Source: Rhodopseudomonas_A palustris_F
GTDB taxonomy: Bacteria; Pseudomonadota; Alphaproteobacteria; Rhizobiales; Xanthobacteraceae
Assembly: GCF_000013745.1 (NCBI RefSeq)
Contig: NC_007925.1
Span: 3,038,001 to 3,102,000, forward strand
Length of the DNA stretch: 64,000 bases
Direction: 5' to 3'
Shown: in pieces, positions 25,666 to 34,866 of the stretch
How positions within the stretch are numbered: position 1 is the first letter of the stretch
How the letters are laid out: the number at the start of each line of letters is the position of its first letter
Position numbers and translations under genes: made by a program
The notes under the pieces: generated by a model
What the model was told of the DNA's origin: nothing
Databases searched by the model: none
The model's input: the letters and a program-made list of their open reading frames with translations, nothing else

Positions 25666-25868
25666 TAGAGACTTCGGTTAGGATTGAACCATCCAACCAA
25701 AATGTCGCCGTCATTCCGGATTGCGAGTTCGAAGAACGAGCAAGTCCGGAATCCATACTCCCTGCGGTGGTTATGGATTCCGGGCTCACTCGCAGCGAAG
25801 CTGCTCGTGCCCCGGAATGACGGCCCGGGAGTCTTGAACCGCATCAATCCTAACCAAAAAATGCTCTA
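25666..25868. mobile_element. MITE-like palindromic element, copy 2
   Basis: A 203-bp element with ends TAGAGACTTCGGTTAGGATT and, read inward on the minus strand, TAGAGCATTTTTTGGTTAGG. Its sequence matches copy 1 (7202-7406) in reverse orientation, including GGAATCCATA / TATGGATTCC inner arms. It starts 3 bp after the MAPEG stop and overlaps the last three bases of the minus-strand gene at 25866, supplying that gene's stop codon. Confidence 0.7.
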
Positions 25869-26228
25869 AATCGCCGACAGCGCGGCCAGCAACAGCGCGA
25901 AGCCGGCGAGGCCCACGCTGACGTGAGTGCCGAGCAAGACGTTCGCCGCCACCGGCGAGCGTCGCGCCAGCGCGGCGATGAAACCGGAAAACGCCGACAC
26001 CGCGAACAATCCCGCGGCGATCTTGGCGAACGAGCCGGGCGCCGCCAGCGCGGTGCCGTCCGGCGCGCCGTGCAGCAGCATCACCAGCGTTTCCAGCCCG
26101 CCGAAGCCGAGCAGCAGATGCAGCGCCACCAGCCCCTGCCTGCGCTCGCCGCGCAGAACCAACAGCAGCAGATACAGCCCGAGCAGCGCGGAAGCGGTCA
26201 ACAGCGCAACAACCGGCGTCGGGGTCAT
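25866..26228 (-). CDS. Four-helix membrane protein, unknown
   Basis: A 120-aa, strongly hydrophobic product with four helices (about 7-25, 34-52, 67-87, 96-117) and a small charged loop (RGERRQG). No family recognised. Its last codons, ALSAI then stop, fall at the edge of the MITE-like element, whose TTTAGAGCAT end provides the TAG stop; the natural C-terminus could therefore have been altered by the insertion. It is divergent or convergent with no obvious partner. Confidence 0.6.
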   Translation of the reverse strand: MTPTPVVALLTASALLGLYLLLLVLRGERRQGLVALHLLLGFGGLETLVMLLHGAPDGTALAAPGSFAKIAAGLFAVSAFSGFIAALARRSPVAANVLLGTHVSVGLAGFALLLAALSAI

Positions 26229-26361
26229 GCGTCATCCTATCGAGTGGCGGTTGCCGACATTCAAGAATGCATCGCGCCAACCGTCAATCGGATTGTCGGC
26301 GCGCCTGGCTTGTAGCACGGCCCTCGCCGATCACGCTTTGGCGAGTCTCCAGAACGCGCCG

Positions 26362-26964
26362 CTACGATTGCTTCTGCACCATGACGTGCAGGAAGCTCGC
26401 CAGCTCGCCGTCGAACCCTTTGCCTTGGTCGCGCGCGACGTCGATCGATGCCCAGCCGCCGGCCTCGGCATAGCGCGCGCGAAGCCACTCCTCCGACGGA
26501 TAGTTGTAGTAGCGCGCAAGCTTGTCGCGACCCTCGCCCTCGCCGGATTTGAAGCTGGCATAAAACCAGCCGCCGGGCTTCAGCGCGCGCCAGACCCGCG
26601 ACAACACGGACGCCAGCTCATCGCGCGGCACGTGCAACAGGCAGGCATAGGCCCACACCCCGTCATACGCAGCGTCCGCGTCGAGTTCGTGGAACAGCAT
26701 GGTTCTGACCTCGCGGCCGAGTCTCTGCTGCGCTTGCGCGGCCATTTCCGCCGAGCCGTCGGTCGGATGCACATCGAAGCCGGCGGCCAGCATCTGCGCC
26801 GCCTGATAGCCGGCGCCGCAGCCGAGTTCGAGGATGGATCCGCCCGGCGGCAGCGCCGCCAGGAATCCCGTCATCTGCTCGGTGCCGCGCGGCTGACGCT
26901 GCGCATAGGTCTCCGCATTGGCGCGATAGAATTTCAGCGTGTCGTGATCGGCGGCGTCGCTCAT
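26362..26964 (-). CDS. Class I SAM-dependent methyltransferase
   Basis: A 200-aa enzyme with motif I ILELGCGAGYQAAQMLAAG, an acidic strand-2 end (FDVHPTDGS), and the motif DGVWAYACLLHVPRDELASV. These match small-molecule methyltransferases of the Methyltransf_11/25 type; the substrate is not evident. Its ATG overlaps the argC stop (ATGA), so it is translated from the argC transcript. Apart from that position nothing ties it to arginine synthesis. Confidence 0.88.
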   Translation of the reverse strand: MSDAADHDTLKFYRANAETYAQRQPRGTEQMTGFLAALPPGGSILELGCGAGYQAAQMLAAGFDVHPTDGSAEMAAQAQQRLGREVRTMLFHELDADAAYDGVWAYACLLHVPRDELASVLSRVWRALKPGGWFYASFKSGEGEGRDKLARYYNYPSEEWLRARYAEAGGWASIDVARDQGKGFDGELASFLHVMVQKQS

Positions 26965-28016
26965 GGGAACATCGCCGGCTGATCGATCCCGGTCGACTCC
27001 ACGAAGCCCAGCATCAGGTTCATGTTCTGCACCGCCTGCCCCGAGGCGCCCTTGGTGAGATTGTCGAGCACCGCGACAATGATGGCGCGGCCCTCGATGC
27101 GGTCGGCGGCGACCCCGATCATGGTCATGTTGGAGCCGCGCACGTGTCGCGTATGCGGCGTCTGGCCGAACGGCAGCACGTGCACGAACGGCTCCTTGGC
27201 ATAGGCCTCAACCAGGATCGCGTGCAGCTCCTGCGCGGTCTTGCCGCGCCGGCCGCGCACATAGATCGTCGACAGGATGCCGCGATTGATCGGCAACAGA
27301 TGCGGCGTGAACGACACCACCACCGGCTTGCCGGCGGCCTTGGCGAATTCCTGGTCGAGCTCGGCCATGTGGCGATGATGACCGACGCCGTAAGCGTTGA
27401 ATCCCTCGGAGACTTCCGAGAACAGCATGGCTTCCTTGGCGGCGCGGCCGGCGCCGGTCATGCCGGATTTGGCGTCGATCACGATCTCGTCGGGCTCGAT
27501 CGCTTTCGCCTTCAACAGCGGCACCAGCGGCAATTGCGCACACGACGTGTAGCAGCCGGGATTGGCGACCAGCCGCGCCTTCTTGATGTCGCGGCGATAG
27601 ACTTCCACCAGGCCGTACACCGCCTCCTGCTGCAGCTCCAGCGCCTGGTGCTCGTGGCCGTACCATTTGGCATAGGCCGCGGCATCGTCGAGCCGAAAAT
27701 CGGCCGACAGGTCCACCACCTTGGTCTCCGGCGCTTTGGCCAGCAGATCCTTCAGCACCACTTGCGTGGTGGCGTGCGGCAGCGCGCAGAACACCAGATC
27801 GAGCGCCAATGCCGCCCAATCGACGCCGTCGATCGCCACCAGTTGCGGCAGCTCGTAGGGCGCAAATTGCGGGAACACGTCGCCCATCGCTTGGCCGGCG
27901 CGGCGGTCGGCGGTCAACAGCACCAACTCCACCTTGGGATGGCGCAGCAACAGCCGCACCAGTTCCGCGCCGGTGTAGCCGGAGGCGCCGAGGATGCCGA
28001 TCTTCTTCTTACTCAT
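26961..28016 (-). CDS. argC: N-acetyl-gamma-glutamyl-phosphate reductase
   Basis: A 351-aa enzyme of arginine synthesis that reduces N-acetylglutamyl phosphate with NADPH. The nucleotide fold (GILGASGYTGAELVRLL) and the catalytic Cys155 in ANPGCYTSCAQL are intact, and HLLPINRGILSTIYV and HTRHVRGSN complete the family pattern. The start MSKKKIG (ATG at 28016) overlaps the stop of the FMN-binding gene by four bases. Full length. Confidence 0.96.
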   Translation of the reverse strand: MSKKKIGILGASGYTGAELVRLLLRHPKVELVLLTADRRAGQAMGDVFPQFAPYELPQLVAIDGVDWAALALDLVFCALPHATTQVVLKDLLAKAPETKVVDLSADFRLDDAAAYAKWYGHEHQALELQQEAVYGLVEVYRRDIKKARLVANPGCYTSCAQLPLVPLLKAKAIEPDEIVIDAKSGMTGAGRAAKEAMLFSEVSEGFNAYGVGHHRHMAELDQEFAKAAGKPVVVSFTPHLLPINRGILSTIYVRGRRGKTAQELHAILVEAYAKEPFVHVLPFGQTPHTRHVRGSNMTMIGVAADRIEGRAIIVAVLDNLTKGASGQAVQNMNLMLGFVESTGIDQPAMFP

Positions 28017-28696
28017 CTGCTCTCTCCCGCGGCCATCGCCGCGTCGGTGGTCGGATTGGTCTGTGTGAATAGCTGCGGCCGCATCGCGCGCATCTGCGCC
28101 GCCACGTGTTGCGCGGAACAATCCTCGCGACGCGCCAGCGCCGTCGTCACCGCGAGGTGATCGGCGTCGGATTTGTGCTGGTTCAGCTTGAAGCTGCCCT
28201 CGACCTCGTCCACCCGCATCATCACGCCCATGATCGCCTGCTTCATCGCCTCGCGCCGCCCCGCCGCCATCTTGGCGAAACGCCACGGCGGCTTCGGCGC
28301 CAGCGAGCTTTCGAACGCCTCGGTCACGGCGTCAAGATGCTGGTCGAGTTCGCGATCCGACATCAGCGCCGCCGGTCCCGACAGATGCACGCTCTGATAG
28401 AGCCAGGTCGGCACCTGCTCCGGCGAGGCATACCAGTCGGCGGAGACATAAGCGTCGGCGCCGTTCACCGCCATCAGCCACGGCGTGCGGCCGTCGCCGA
28501 GCCGGGTCAGAGGGTTCTGCCTTGCGACGTGGAACGTCAACAGCGGCGTGCCATCGGAAGAAAATTCGATCACGAACGGCACCGCGGCGCCGATCGGCTT
28601 GCCACCGTCCCAGCCGCAGACGGTGCCGAAACCGCGCGCGGCGGCAAAGCCGAGCATGGCGGCGCGATCAGGCTGAAATCTAGGCGGGGTGTACAT
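28013..28696 (-). CDS. FMN-binding PaiB-like protein
   Basis: A 227-aa protein of the PaiB/FMN-binding split-barrel family: MYTPPRFQPDR opens as in PaiB, followed by PFVIEFSSDGTPLLTFHVAR, a Trp-rich core (DADWYAS-like VSADWYASPEQVPTWLYQSV) and the helix carrying FKLNQHKSDADH. B. subtilis PaiB was described as a transcriptional regulator, but a flavin-dependent enzymatic role is also possible. The four-base overlap with argC suggests coupled expression. Confidence 0.88.
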   Translation of the reverse strand: MYTPPRFQPDRAAMLGFAAARGFGTVCGWDGGKPIGAAVPFVIEFSSDGTPLLTFHVARQNPLTRLGDGRTPWLMAVNGADAYVSADWYASPEQVPTWLYQSVHLSGPAALMSDRELDQHLDAVTEAFESSLAPKPPWRFAKMAAGRREAMKQAIMGVMMRVDEVEGSFKLNQHKSDADHLAVTTALARREDCSAQHVAAQMRAMRPQLFTQTNPTTDAAMAAGESR

Positions 28697-28944
28697 GGCA
28701 GGCTCCTGCTGCGTGAAGGAGCCGCCGGATCAGACCACGAGAGAGTTTTGCAAAACCTGCCGCGGAGAAAATCCGGCGGCAGGAAGGTCGATCGCTAAAG
28801 CGTCAGTTCAAGACGCGCAACATCGCTCCTGCCGCGAGATGCGGCGACGGACGGCGTGTTTGGCGGTCGACAGCGTGGTCATGCTCGTTTGATACGGGTG
28901 CGGCGGCGGGGCGTCAAGGGCAACGAGCCAGTTACTTGCAGCCT
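28697..28944. other. First part of a 598-bp intergenic region, nothing recognised
   Basis: Between the PaiB-like gene and the metallo-hydrolase lie 598 bp. This first part shows no gene or repeat; the remainder holds two palindromic repeats (28945-29078 and 29156-29237). Confidence 0.4.
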
Positions 28945-29078
28945 GTGTCCCGGACGCGACGCAGCGCGCAAGCGCTGCGCGCGAGCCGGGACCGTTCCAA
29001 GCCATGCGGTCCGTCACGGCCCCGGATCTGCAGCGCACCATGCCGCTCACGCGGCGCGCTGCGCTGCGTCCGGGGAAC
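28945..29078 (+). repeat. Palindromic repeat, GTGTCCCGGACGCG family, copy 2
   Basis: GTGTCCCGGACGCGACGC at the left and GCGCTGCGTCCGGGGAAC at the right, with the shared central CCGGGACCGTTCC and CGTCACGGCCCCGG blocks. Same orientation as the copies at 15519 and 31067. Confidence 0.85.
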
Positions 29079-29155
29079 GGCACCGCCGCGCGTCGCCTGC
29101 GGATTGCTACTCACGAAGTCGTATCGAGAGACACTCACCTCTCCGCGTCATGGCC

Positions 29156-29237
29156 GCGCTTGTCGCGGCCATCCACGCCCACAAAGCGACGCCCTGCCCG
29201 TTTCGGTGGATGGCCGGAACGACGCCCGGCCATGACG
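29156..29237 (+). repeat. Palindromic repeat, CGTCATGGCCG family, copy 2
   Basis: CGTCATGGCCGCGCTTGTCG to ACGCCCGGCCATGACG, 82 bp, matching the element at 17719-17807 in orientation and arm structure. It ends 57 bp beyond the stop of the minus-strand metallo-hydrolase. Confidence 0.8.
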
Positions 29238-29294
29238 TGTCGGGCGAAGTGCCGATCAGCGACGCAGCATTTTCGTCGGCCGCTGCAGGCGCGC

Positions 29295-30284
29295 TCAGAT
29301 CGTCGGATTCCACAGCGCCGGGACCACGCGATAGCCGGCGCCGTCCTTCTCGATATTGCCGAGGCCGGGGAACGGATAGTGATAGCCCTGCACCTGCAGC
29401 CGCTCCGCCACCAGCATGTCGTAGACCTTGCGGCGGGTGGCTTCGGCCTGATCGGGGATCTGATCATAGGTGATATGCCAGCCCGGATTGCGCGCGAACA
29501 GATCCGGATTGTTGGTGACGTCGGACTGGATGAACACGCGGTCGTTGCCGGACGACAGCACGAACGAGGTGTGGCCCGGCGTATGCCCGGCGGTCTCCAC
29601 CGCGAGCAGGCCGGGCGCGACATCCTTGCCCCATTCGTACGGCGTGACCTTGCGCTTCAAGGCGTCGAACACCCGGCGGTTGTCGGCGAACACCGCCTGC
29701 ATCCGGCCGGCCGGCGCCCGGCTCATCTCGCCGTCGTCCATGAAGAACTTCCATTCCGCAGCCGGCACCAAAATCTCGGCGTTGGGAAACGCCGGCTGGT
29801 TGTCGGCGGTCAACAACCCGCCAACGTGGTCGCCGTGGAAATGCGAGATCACCACGGCATCGACCGCTTTCGGGTCGAATCCTGCGGCGGCGCTGTTGGC
29901 GGTGAACTGGCCGACCGCGCCCTTGCTCTTGTCGAACGCCGCAGCCCCGCTGCCGGTGTCGACCACCACGGTCTTGCCGCCGGTGGCGAGCACCAGAGGC
30001 CCGAAACTGATGGTGATCTTGTCCTTGGGCCGGAAGGCTTTTTGTAGCGCTTCGTTGACCTCGCTCTTGTCGGCGTTGAGCACGAATTTGTCGGCGAGCG
30101 GAAACGTCGCGGCGCCGTCGGAGACCACGGTGACCAGAATGTCGCCGACCTTGTAGCGATAGTAGCTCGGGGCCTGTTTGTCGGGGAGCGGCGCTGCGGC
30201 CAGCGCCGGCGCCCGCGATAGCAACAACGGCGAGGCGGCGAGCGCGGTGGCGCCGGCCAAAGCATGGCGTCGTGACAGCTTCAT
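29295..30284 (-). CDS. Exported metallo-beta-lactamase-fold hydrolase
   Basis: A 329-aa enzyme. The N-terminus MKLSRRHALAGATALAASPL is a Tat-like signal (SRRHAL), cleaved near ALA-A (about residue 30). The metal motif HFHGDH is at 148-153; further ligands are likely in AGHTPGHTSF and the terminal region HYPFPG. The fold matches the quorum-quenching lactonase/MPH-like branch of the superfamily, but substrate is not decidable. AAGGAG 7 nt before the ATG at 30284 fixes the start and rules out an in-frame upstream ATG at 30356. Confidence 0.88.
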   Translation of the reverse strand: MKLSRRHALAGATALAASPLLLSRAPALAAAPLPDKQAPSYYRYKVGDILVTVVSDGAATFPLADKFVLNADKSEVNEALQKAFRPKDKITISFGPLVLATGGKTVVVDTGSGAAAFDKSKGAVGQFTANSAAAGFDPKAVDAVVISHFHGDHVGGLLTADNQPAFPNAEILVPAAEWKFFMDDGEMSRAPAGRMQAVFADNRRVFDALKRKVTPYEWGKDVAPGLLAVETAGHTPGHTSFVLSSGNDRVFIQSDVTNNPDLFARNPGWHITYDQIPDQAEATRRKVYDMLVAERLQVQGYHYPFPGLGNIEKDGAGYRVVPALWNPTI

Positions 30285-30401
30285 GGCAGATCTCCTTTGC
30301 GCGACGGCGGCCCGGCGGCCGTCGGATTCCGATGATGAACCTATCAGCGTTTGCATGACGCCGCGACGGCGCCCGGGGCGAGACCGCCGTCCCGCGCGGG
30401 G

Positions 30402-30932
30402 CTACAGCGCTTTCCAGAGCCACTCCACGATCAGACCGATGACGTCGCCGAACAGCAGCAACACCGCCGCCCACACCAGCGCGGAGAGAAAATTGGCGAT
30501 CTGGAACGGCCAATACGGCATCTCGAAAATCCCCGCCGCCAGCGGCACCGCGGCACGCAACGGGCCGAAGAACCGGCCGAGGAAGATGCTCGGCACCCCC
30601 CATTTACGCACGAAGGCTTCGCCGCGCGGCAACAGCCCAGGATACAGCGACAGCGGCCAGATCTTCGCCACCTGATGCTTGTAGCGATGGCCGAACCAGT
30701 AGGACAGCCAGTCGCCCAGCGCCGCGCCGACCGCGCCGGCGAGACAAATCGGCCAGAACGACAAATCGCTCGGCCCGATCAGCGCGCCGATCGCCACCAG
30801 CGCGCCCCAGGCCGGAACCAGCAGGGAAATGAACGCCAGCGATTCGCCGAACGCCAGCAGCATCACGATCGGCGCGGCCCAGGCCTGGTGCAGTCGCACG
30901 AACTCGATCAGATCGCGCACCGCGCCTTCCAT
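30402..30932 (-). CDS. DedA family membrane protein
   Basis: A 176-aa inner-membrane protein. The re-entrant motif with conserved acid (LAFGESLAFISLLVPAWGAL), the amphipathic GHRYKHQVAKIWPLS region and the signature FLGRFFGPLRAAVPLAAG (F-x-x-R-x-x-P-x-x-R) are all present. DedA proteins support envelope integrity and some act as undecaprenyl-phosphate or lipid flippases. Slightly shorter than E. coli YqjA/YghB. It lies 117 bp upstream of, and on the same strand as, the metallo-hydrolase. Confidence 0.9.
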   Translation of the reverse strand: MEGAVRDLIEFVRLHQAWAAPIVMLLAFGESLAFISLLVPAWGALVAIGALIGPSDLSFWPICLAGAVGAALGDWLSYWFGHRYKHQVAKIWPLSLYPGLLPRGEAFVRKWGVPSIFLGRFFGPLRAAVPLAAGIFEMPYWPFQIANFLSALVWAAVLLLFGDVIGLIVEWLWKAL

Positions 30933-31066
30933 ACTACCCTTGCCTCATCCTACCGCCGCAACCTCCGGCGTATCATCGAACCATTAAGACGGCGCCAAGC
31001 CGCCGGAACAGCTATGCTGTCGGCCGCGATCACATCAAGTCACAAACCCGGATGCGAAGGGCTCTC

Positions 31067-31202
31067 GTGTCCCGGACGCGGGGCAGCGCCCTGGCGCTGC
31101 GCCGTGAGCCGGGACCGTTCCAGATTCCGAACTCCGTAACGGCCCCGGATCTGCGGCGCACCACGCCGCCGAGGGCGGCGCGCTGCGCCGCGTCCGGGGC
31201 AC
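31067..31202 (+). repeat. Palindromic repeat, GTGTCCCGGACGCG family, copy 3
   Basis: GTGTCCCGGACGCGGGGCAG at the left and GCCGCGTCCGGGGCAC at the right, 136 bp. It fills much of the 372-bp divergent gap between dedA and parE, 102 bp upstream of the parE start; the rest of the gap holds no gene I can see. Confidence 0.85.
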
Positions 31203-31304
31203 GGCGGCCCCTCGGCGTCGCCCGGCGTCACATTTGCAACCCTTCCGTGGCATAGTCAGAGGCACCGATTCGCAGCTGATACTGCACGCAAGACATTAGG
31301 AACC

Positions 31305-33362
31305 ATGGCCAAGGCATTGAAGGCGAACACCAAGTCGAAGGCGGCGGAGGACCTGTTCGGGGCCCCGCAGCCGAAACTCCCGGCTGCTGCAAAGGCGGCC
31401 CCGCGGGCGTCGAGCGCCGAGGGCGACTATACCGCCGCCGACATCGAGGTGCTGGAGGGGCTGGAACCGGTGCGTCGCCGGCCCGGCATGTATATCGGCG
31501 GCACCGACGAAAAGGCGCTGCACCATCTGTTCGCCGAGGTGATCGACAATTCGATGGACGAAGCCCTGGCCGGCCACGCCACCTTCATCGAGGTGACGCT
31601 GGCCGCCGACGGCTTCCTCACCGTGTCGGACAACGGACGCGGCATCCCGGTCGATCCGCACCCGAAATTCCCGAAAAAGAGCGCGCTCGAAGTCATCATG
31701 TGCACGCTGCATTCCGGCGGCAAGTTCGACTCCAAGGTTTACGAGACCTCGGGCGGCCTGCACGGCGTCGGCGTCAGCGTGGTCAACGCGCTGTCCTGCC
31801 TGCTCGAGGTCGAGGTGGCGCGCAGCCAGCAGCTCTACAAGATGACGTTCGAGCGCGGCCTGCCGATGGGGAAACTGGAAAGCCTCGGCAAGGTCCACAA
31901 CCGCCGCGGCACCACCATCCGCTTCAAGCCGGATCCGCAGATTTTCGGGCCGAAGGCGGCGTTCAAGCCGCAGCGGCTGTTCAAGATGGCGCGCTCCAAG
32001 GCCTACCTGTTCGGCGGCGTCGAGATCCGCTGGCATTGCGATCCGGAACTGTTGAAGGGCCTGGAGGGCGTGCCGGCCGAAGACACTTTCCACTTCCCCG
32101 GCGGTCTGAAGGACTTTCTCGGCGCCGCGATCCACAACGACACTTTGGTGCATCCCGACATCTTCTCCGGCCGCTCCGGCCGGGTCGGCGCCCATGGCGG
32201 CTGCGAATGGGCGGTGGCCTGGACGGCGGACGCCGACGGCTTCCTGTCATCCTACTGCAACACCGTGCCGACCCCGGACGGCGGCACCCACGAAGCCGGC
32301 ATGCGCTCCGCCCTGCTCCGCGGCCTCAAGGACCACGCCGAGCGCGCCGGCCAGGGCAAGCGCGCCTCATCGATCACCTCGGAAGACGTCATGGTCGGCG
32401 CCGCGGTGATGCTGAGCGTGTTCGTGCGCGAGCCCGAGTTCCAGGGCCAGACCAAGGATCGCCTCGCTACCGCCGAGGCGCAGAAGATCGTCGAACAGGC
32501 CATCAAAGACCCGTTCGACCATTGGCTGAGTGGCAATCCGCTGCAAGCCAACAAGCTGCTCGAATTCGTGCTTGAGCGCGCCGACGAACGGCTGCGCCGT
32601 CGCCAAGAGAAGGAAATCTCCCGCAAGACCGCGGTGAAGAAACTGCGGCTGCCCGGCAAGCTCGCCGACTGCACCAACACCGCGGCGGAAGGCTCCGAGC
32701 TGTTCATCGTCGAAGGCGATTCGGCGGGCGGCAGCGCCAAGCAGGGCCGCGACCGCAAGACCCAGGCCATCCTGCCGTTGCGCGGCAAGATCCTCAACGT
32801 GGCCTCGGCGACCCGCGACAAGCTCACTGCCAACGCGCAGCTCTCCGACCTGATGCAGGCGATCGGCTGCGGCAGTGGGGCGAATTATCGCGAGGACGAT
32901 CTGCGCTATTCGCGGATCATCATCATGACCGACGCCGACGTCGACGGCGCGCATATCGCCTCGCTGCTGATCACTTTCTTCTACCGGCAGATGCCGAAGC
33001 TGATCGACGAAGGCCATCTCTATCTGGCTGTCCCGCCCCTGTACCGCCTGACCCACGGCGCCAAGACGGTGTACGCCCGCGACGACGCCCACAAAGAGCA
33101 ACTGCTGAAATCCGAGTTCAACGCCAACGCCAAGGTCGACGTCGGCCGCTTCAAAGGCTTGGGCGAAATGATGCCGGCGCAGCTGAAAGAAACCACCATG
33201 GACCCGGCCAAGCGCACGCTGCTGCGCGTCGCGCTGGCGGACATCGACCGCGAAGGCACCGCGGATTCGGTGGAGCGGCTGATGGGCACCAAGGCCGAAG
33301 CCCGCTTCGCCTTCATCTCGGAAAAAGCCGAATTCGCCAGCGAGGATTTGTTGGACGTGTAG
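31305..33362 (+). CDS. parE: DNA topoisomerase IV subunit B
   Basis: A 685-aa ATPase subunit that with ParC unlinks daughter chromosomes. GHKL motifs: EVIDNSMDEALAGH, DNGRGIPV, and ETSGGLHGVGVSVVNAL. Toprim motifs: VEGDSAGGSAKQGRDRKTQA and DADVDGAHIASLL. The C-terminus FISEKAEFASEDLLDV is complete. A Lys/Ala-rich N-terminal extension (about 30 aa) precedes the core. GyrB is the close alternative, but the length (685) and YEDDLRYSRIIIMTD-type sequence fit ParE, which also lacks the GyrB insert. Confidence 0.95.
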   Translation: MAKALKANTKSKAAEDLFGAPQPKLPAAAKAAPRASSAEGDYTAADIEVLEGLEPVRRRPGMYIGGTDEKALHHLFAEVIDNSMDEALAGHATFIEVTLAADGFLTVSDNGRGIPVDPHPKFPKKSALEVIMCTLHSGGKFDSKVYETSGGLHGVGVSVVNALSCLLEVEVARSQQLYKMTFERGLPMGKLESLGKVHNRRGTTIRFKPDPQIFGPKAAFKPQRLFKMARSKAYLFGGVEIRWHCDPELLKGLEGVPAEDTFHFPGGLKDFLGAAIHNDTLVHPDIFSGRSGRVGAHGGCEWAVAWTADADGFLSSYCNTVPTPDGGTHEAGMRSALLRGLKDHAERAGQGKRASSITSEDVMVGAAVMLSVFVREPEFQGQTKDRLATAEAQKIVEQAIKDPFDHWLSGNPLQANKLLEFVLERADERLRRRQEKEISRKTAVKKLRLPGKLADCTNTAAEGSELFIVEGDSAGGSAKQGRDRKTQAILPLRGKILNVASATRDKLTANAQLSDLMQAIGCGSGANYREDDLRYSRIIIMTDADVDGAHIASLLITFFYRQMPKLIDEGHLYLAVPPLYRLTHGAKTVYARDDAHKEQLLKSEFNANAKVDVGRFKGLGEMMPAQLKETTMDPAKRTLLRVALADIDREGTADSVERLMGTKAEARFAFISEKAEFASEDLLDV

Positions 33363-33420
33363 CGCGCCCTTCATTGTTATTTGCTGTGAAGCAACAGATT
33401 CGCCGAAGTCTAGGACGCCG

Positions 33421-34464
33421 ATGGCTACCCCCAATTCACACGACCCGTCTTTTTGGGCAGCTGTCGAGATTATAAAAAAATCTCGAGAAACCAAACTCTG
33501 CATGGCCTCTTCCAGCAGCGATCCATGCACCGGTCCGATTATTGCGGCGCATACTATTCCAAGAAGCCAATTGCAGCACCTTGCCGAAGACGGTCATGTG
33601 TTCACGCTCTTTGGAAACCTTCAGACGTTTGCCAAAACGCAAGGAAAATTGGAGTTGGCAAGAAAGGGCATAAGGACCTTTTCCACCCTCAACTGCTTTT
33701 GTTCGCATCACGACGTAAGCGTATTCTCGCCGATTGAAAACGCCCCACTTACCTTCACGCCCCAACAAATTGCCTGCCTACATTATCGCGCGATTGCAGC
33801 TGAGATGTATCGGAAAATGACTGCATTGGCCGGCCTCGAAAAGACGCTATCCGACCTTCCAAAGAGTAAAAAAATGAAGCGCACGACCCGACAGGACTTT
33901 GCGCAGCGCGTCCTATGTGGAACGAAACTGGGACTCATAGATGTCGGCCGCACTTTCCAAAGGTGCGAGGACGCTCTGTTTTGCGGGCGGTTCGATGATG
34001 TAAGCGGTTTGATGATAAAATTTCGTCAACCACCCACTCTGATGAGTGTTGGCGGCTTTTCGCCGGCGTTCGACTACAGGGGGCGACGACTTCAGGACCT
34101 TAGCGATGAAACCGCTTCATGCGATCAAGTTTCGATCTCTGTTCTTTCATCTTTCGGAAAAGCGGCCGTAATCTTTGCATGGGTCAAGGGCGCCAACGCT
34201 CCGAAACTGTTTGCTGAATCGTTCCTCAGACAGCAGAGCAGTCACTACACGACCCTAATTATCCAAACTCTGTTCGAGCATCTCGAAAACACATGCATGA
34301 ACATAACATGGTGGGATGGCTTGCGTTCTATTGAGCGAAAACTCCTAACGGAACGGATGCAGGCGGCGATTGAGCCAGAGCGGCGTCCCAGTGCGGCTTA
34401 CACTTATTGCGGCGTCACTTTTGACGACTGGGGTTATGAAGATCACGAATACATAAATGCCTGA
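33421..34464 (+). CDS. Uncharacterised Cys/His-rich protein with HNH-like treble-clef motif
   Basis: A 347-aa protein of unknown function. Near the N-terminus C27 and C36 precede AAHTIPRSQLQHLAEDGHV (H44, H59), and further on NCFCSHHDVSVFSPIE holds C92, C94, H96 and H97. This C-x(n)-C / AHxIpRS / CxxHD...F-PIE pattern resembles a widespread family of uncharacterised bacterial proteins and loosely the HNH/treble-clef zinc fold; catalysis is not shown. The middle and C-terminal parts are not recognised. Base composition is visibly lower in GC than its neighbours (roughly half) with many A/T-ending codons, a sign of recent transfer. It lies just after parE and is convergent with higBA. Confidence 0.75.
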   Translation: MATPNSHDPSFWAAVEIIKKSRETKLCMASSSSDPCTGPIIAAHTIPRSQLQHLAEDGHVFTLFGNLQTFAKTQGKLELARKGIRTFSTLNCFCSHHDVSVFSPIENAPLTFTPQQIACLHYRAIAAEMYRKMTALAGLEKTLSDLPKSKKMKRTTRQDFAQRVLCGTKLGLIDVGRTFQRCEDALFCGRFDDVSGLMIKFRQPPTLMSVGGFSPAFDYRGRRLQDLSDETASCDQVSISVLSSFGKAAVIFAWVKGANAPKLFAESFLRQQSSHYTTLIIQTLFEHLENTCMNITWWDGLRSIERKLLTERMQAAIEPERRPSAAYTYCGVTFDDWGYEDHEYINA

Positions 34465-34521
34465 GGCGTCGGCTTTTTCAAATTTTAGTTAGGTGTTATC
34501 CGCGAGAACGTCATGCCAATC

Positions 34522-34854
34522 TTAGGCGGCGTTGCCCCTCGGGGTCGTAGCCTGTCTTGCCAAGCTCTCGGCCACCTCGGCCGGCCTCACCCGCTTGTTG
34601 ATGTCCGCGCCCTTGTCGCGCTCGACGACGGCGATGTCGTATTGGCTTTGCAGATCGAGCCAGAATTGCGGAGCGTTGCCGAAGTAGCGCCCCAGCCGCA
34701 CCGCGGTGTCGGCGGTGATCGACCGCCGTCCATTGAGAATATCGGTGATCCGACCGGAGGGCACGCCGAGATCGAGCGCCAGCCGGTTGGCGCTGAGCTT
34801 GCGGGCGCCGAGTTCACGCTTCAGAAGCCGGCCGGGGTGTGATGCGGGTGCCAC
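34522..34854 (-). CDS. higA: HigA-type antitoxin (XRE/VapI family)
   Basis: A 110-aa protein with an N-terminal helix-turn-helix (LSANRLALDLGVPSGRITDI, then LNGRRSITADTAVRLGRYFG), the classic HigA/VapI pattern including FWLDLQSQYD. It should neutralise HigB and repress the operon by binding its promoter. Its start is 12 bp after the toxin stop, in the toxin-first order usual for higBA. The C-terminus is short and basic. Confidence 0.92.
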   Translation of the reverse strand: MAPASHPGRLLKRELGARKLSANRLALDLGVPSGRITDILNGRRSITADTAVRLGRYFGNAPQFWLDLQSQYDIAVVERDKGADINKRVRPAEVAESLARQATTPRGNAA

Positions 34855-34866
34855 GTCGTTTGGTTC

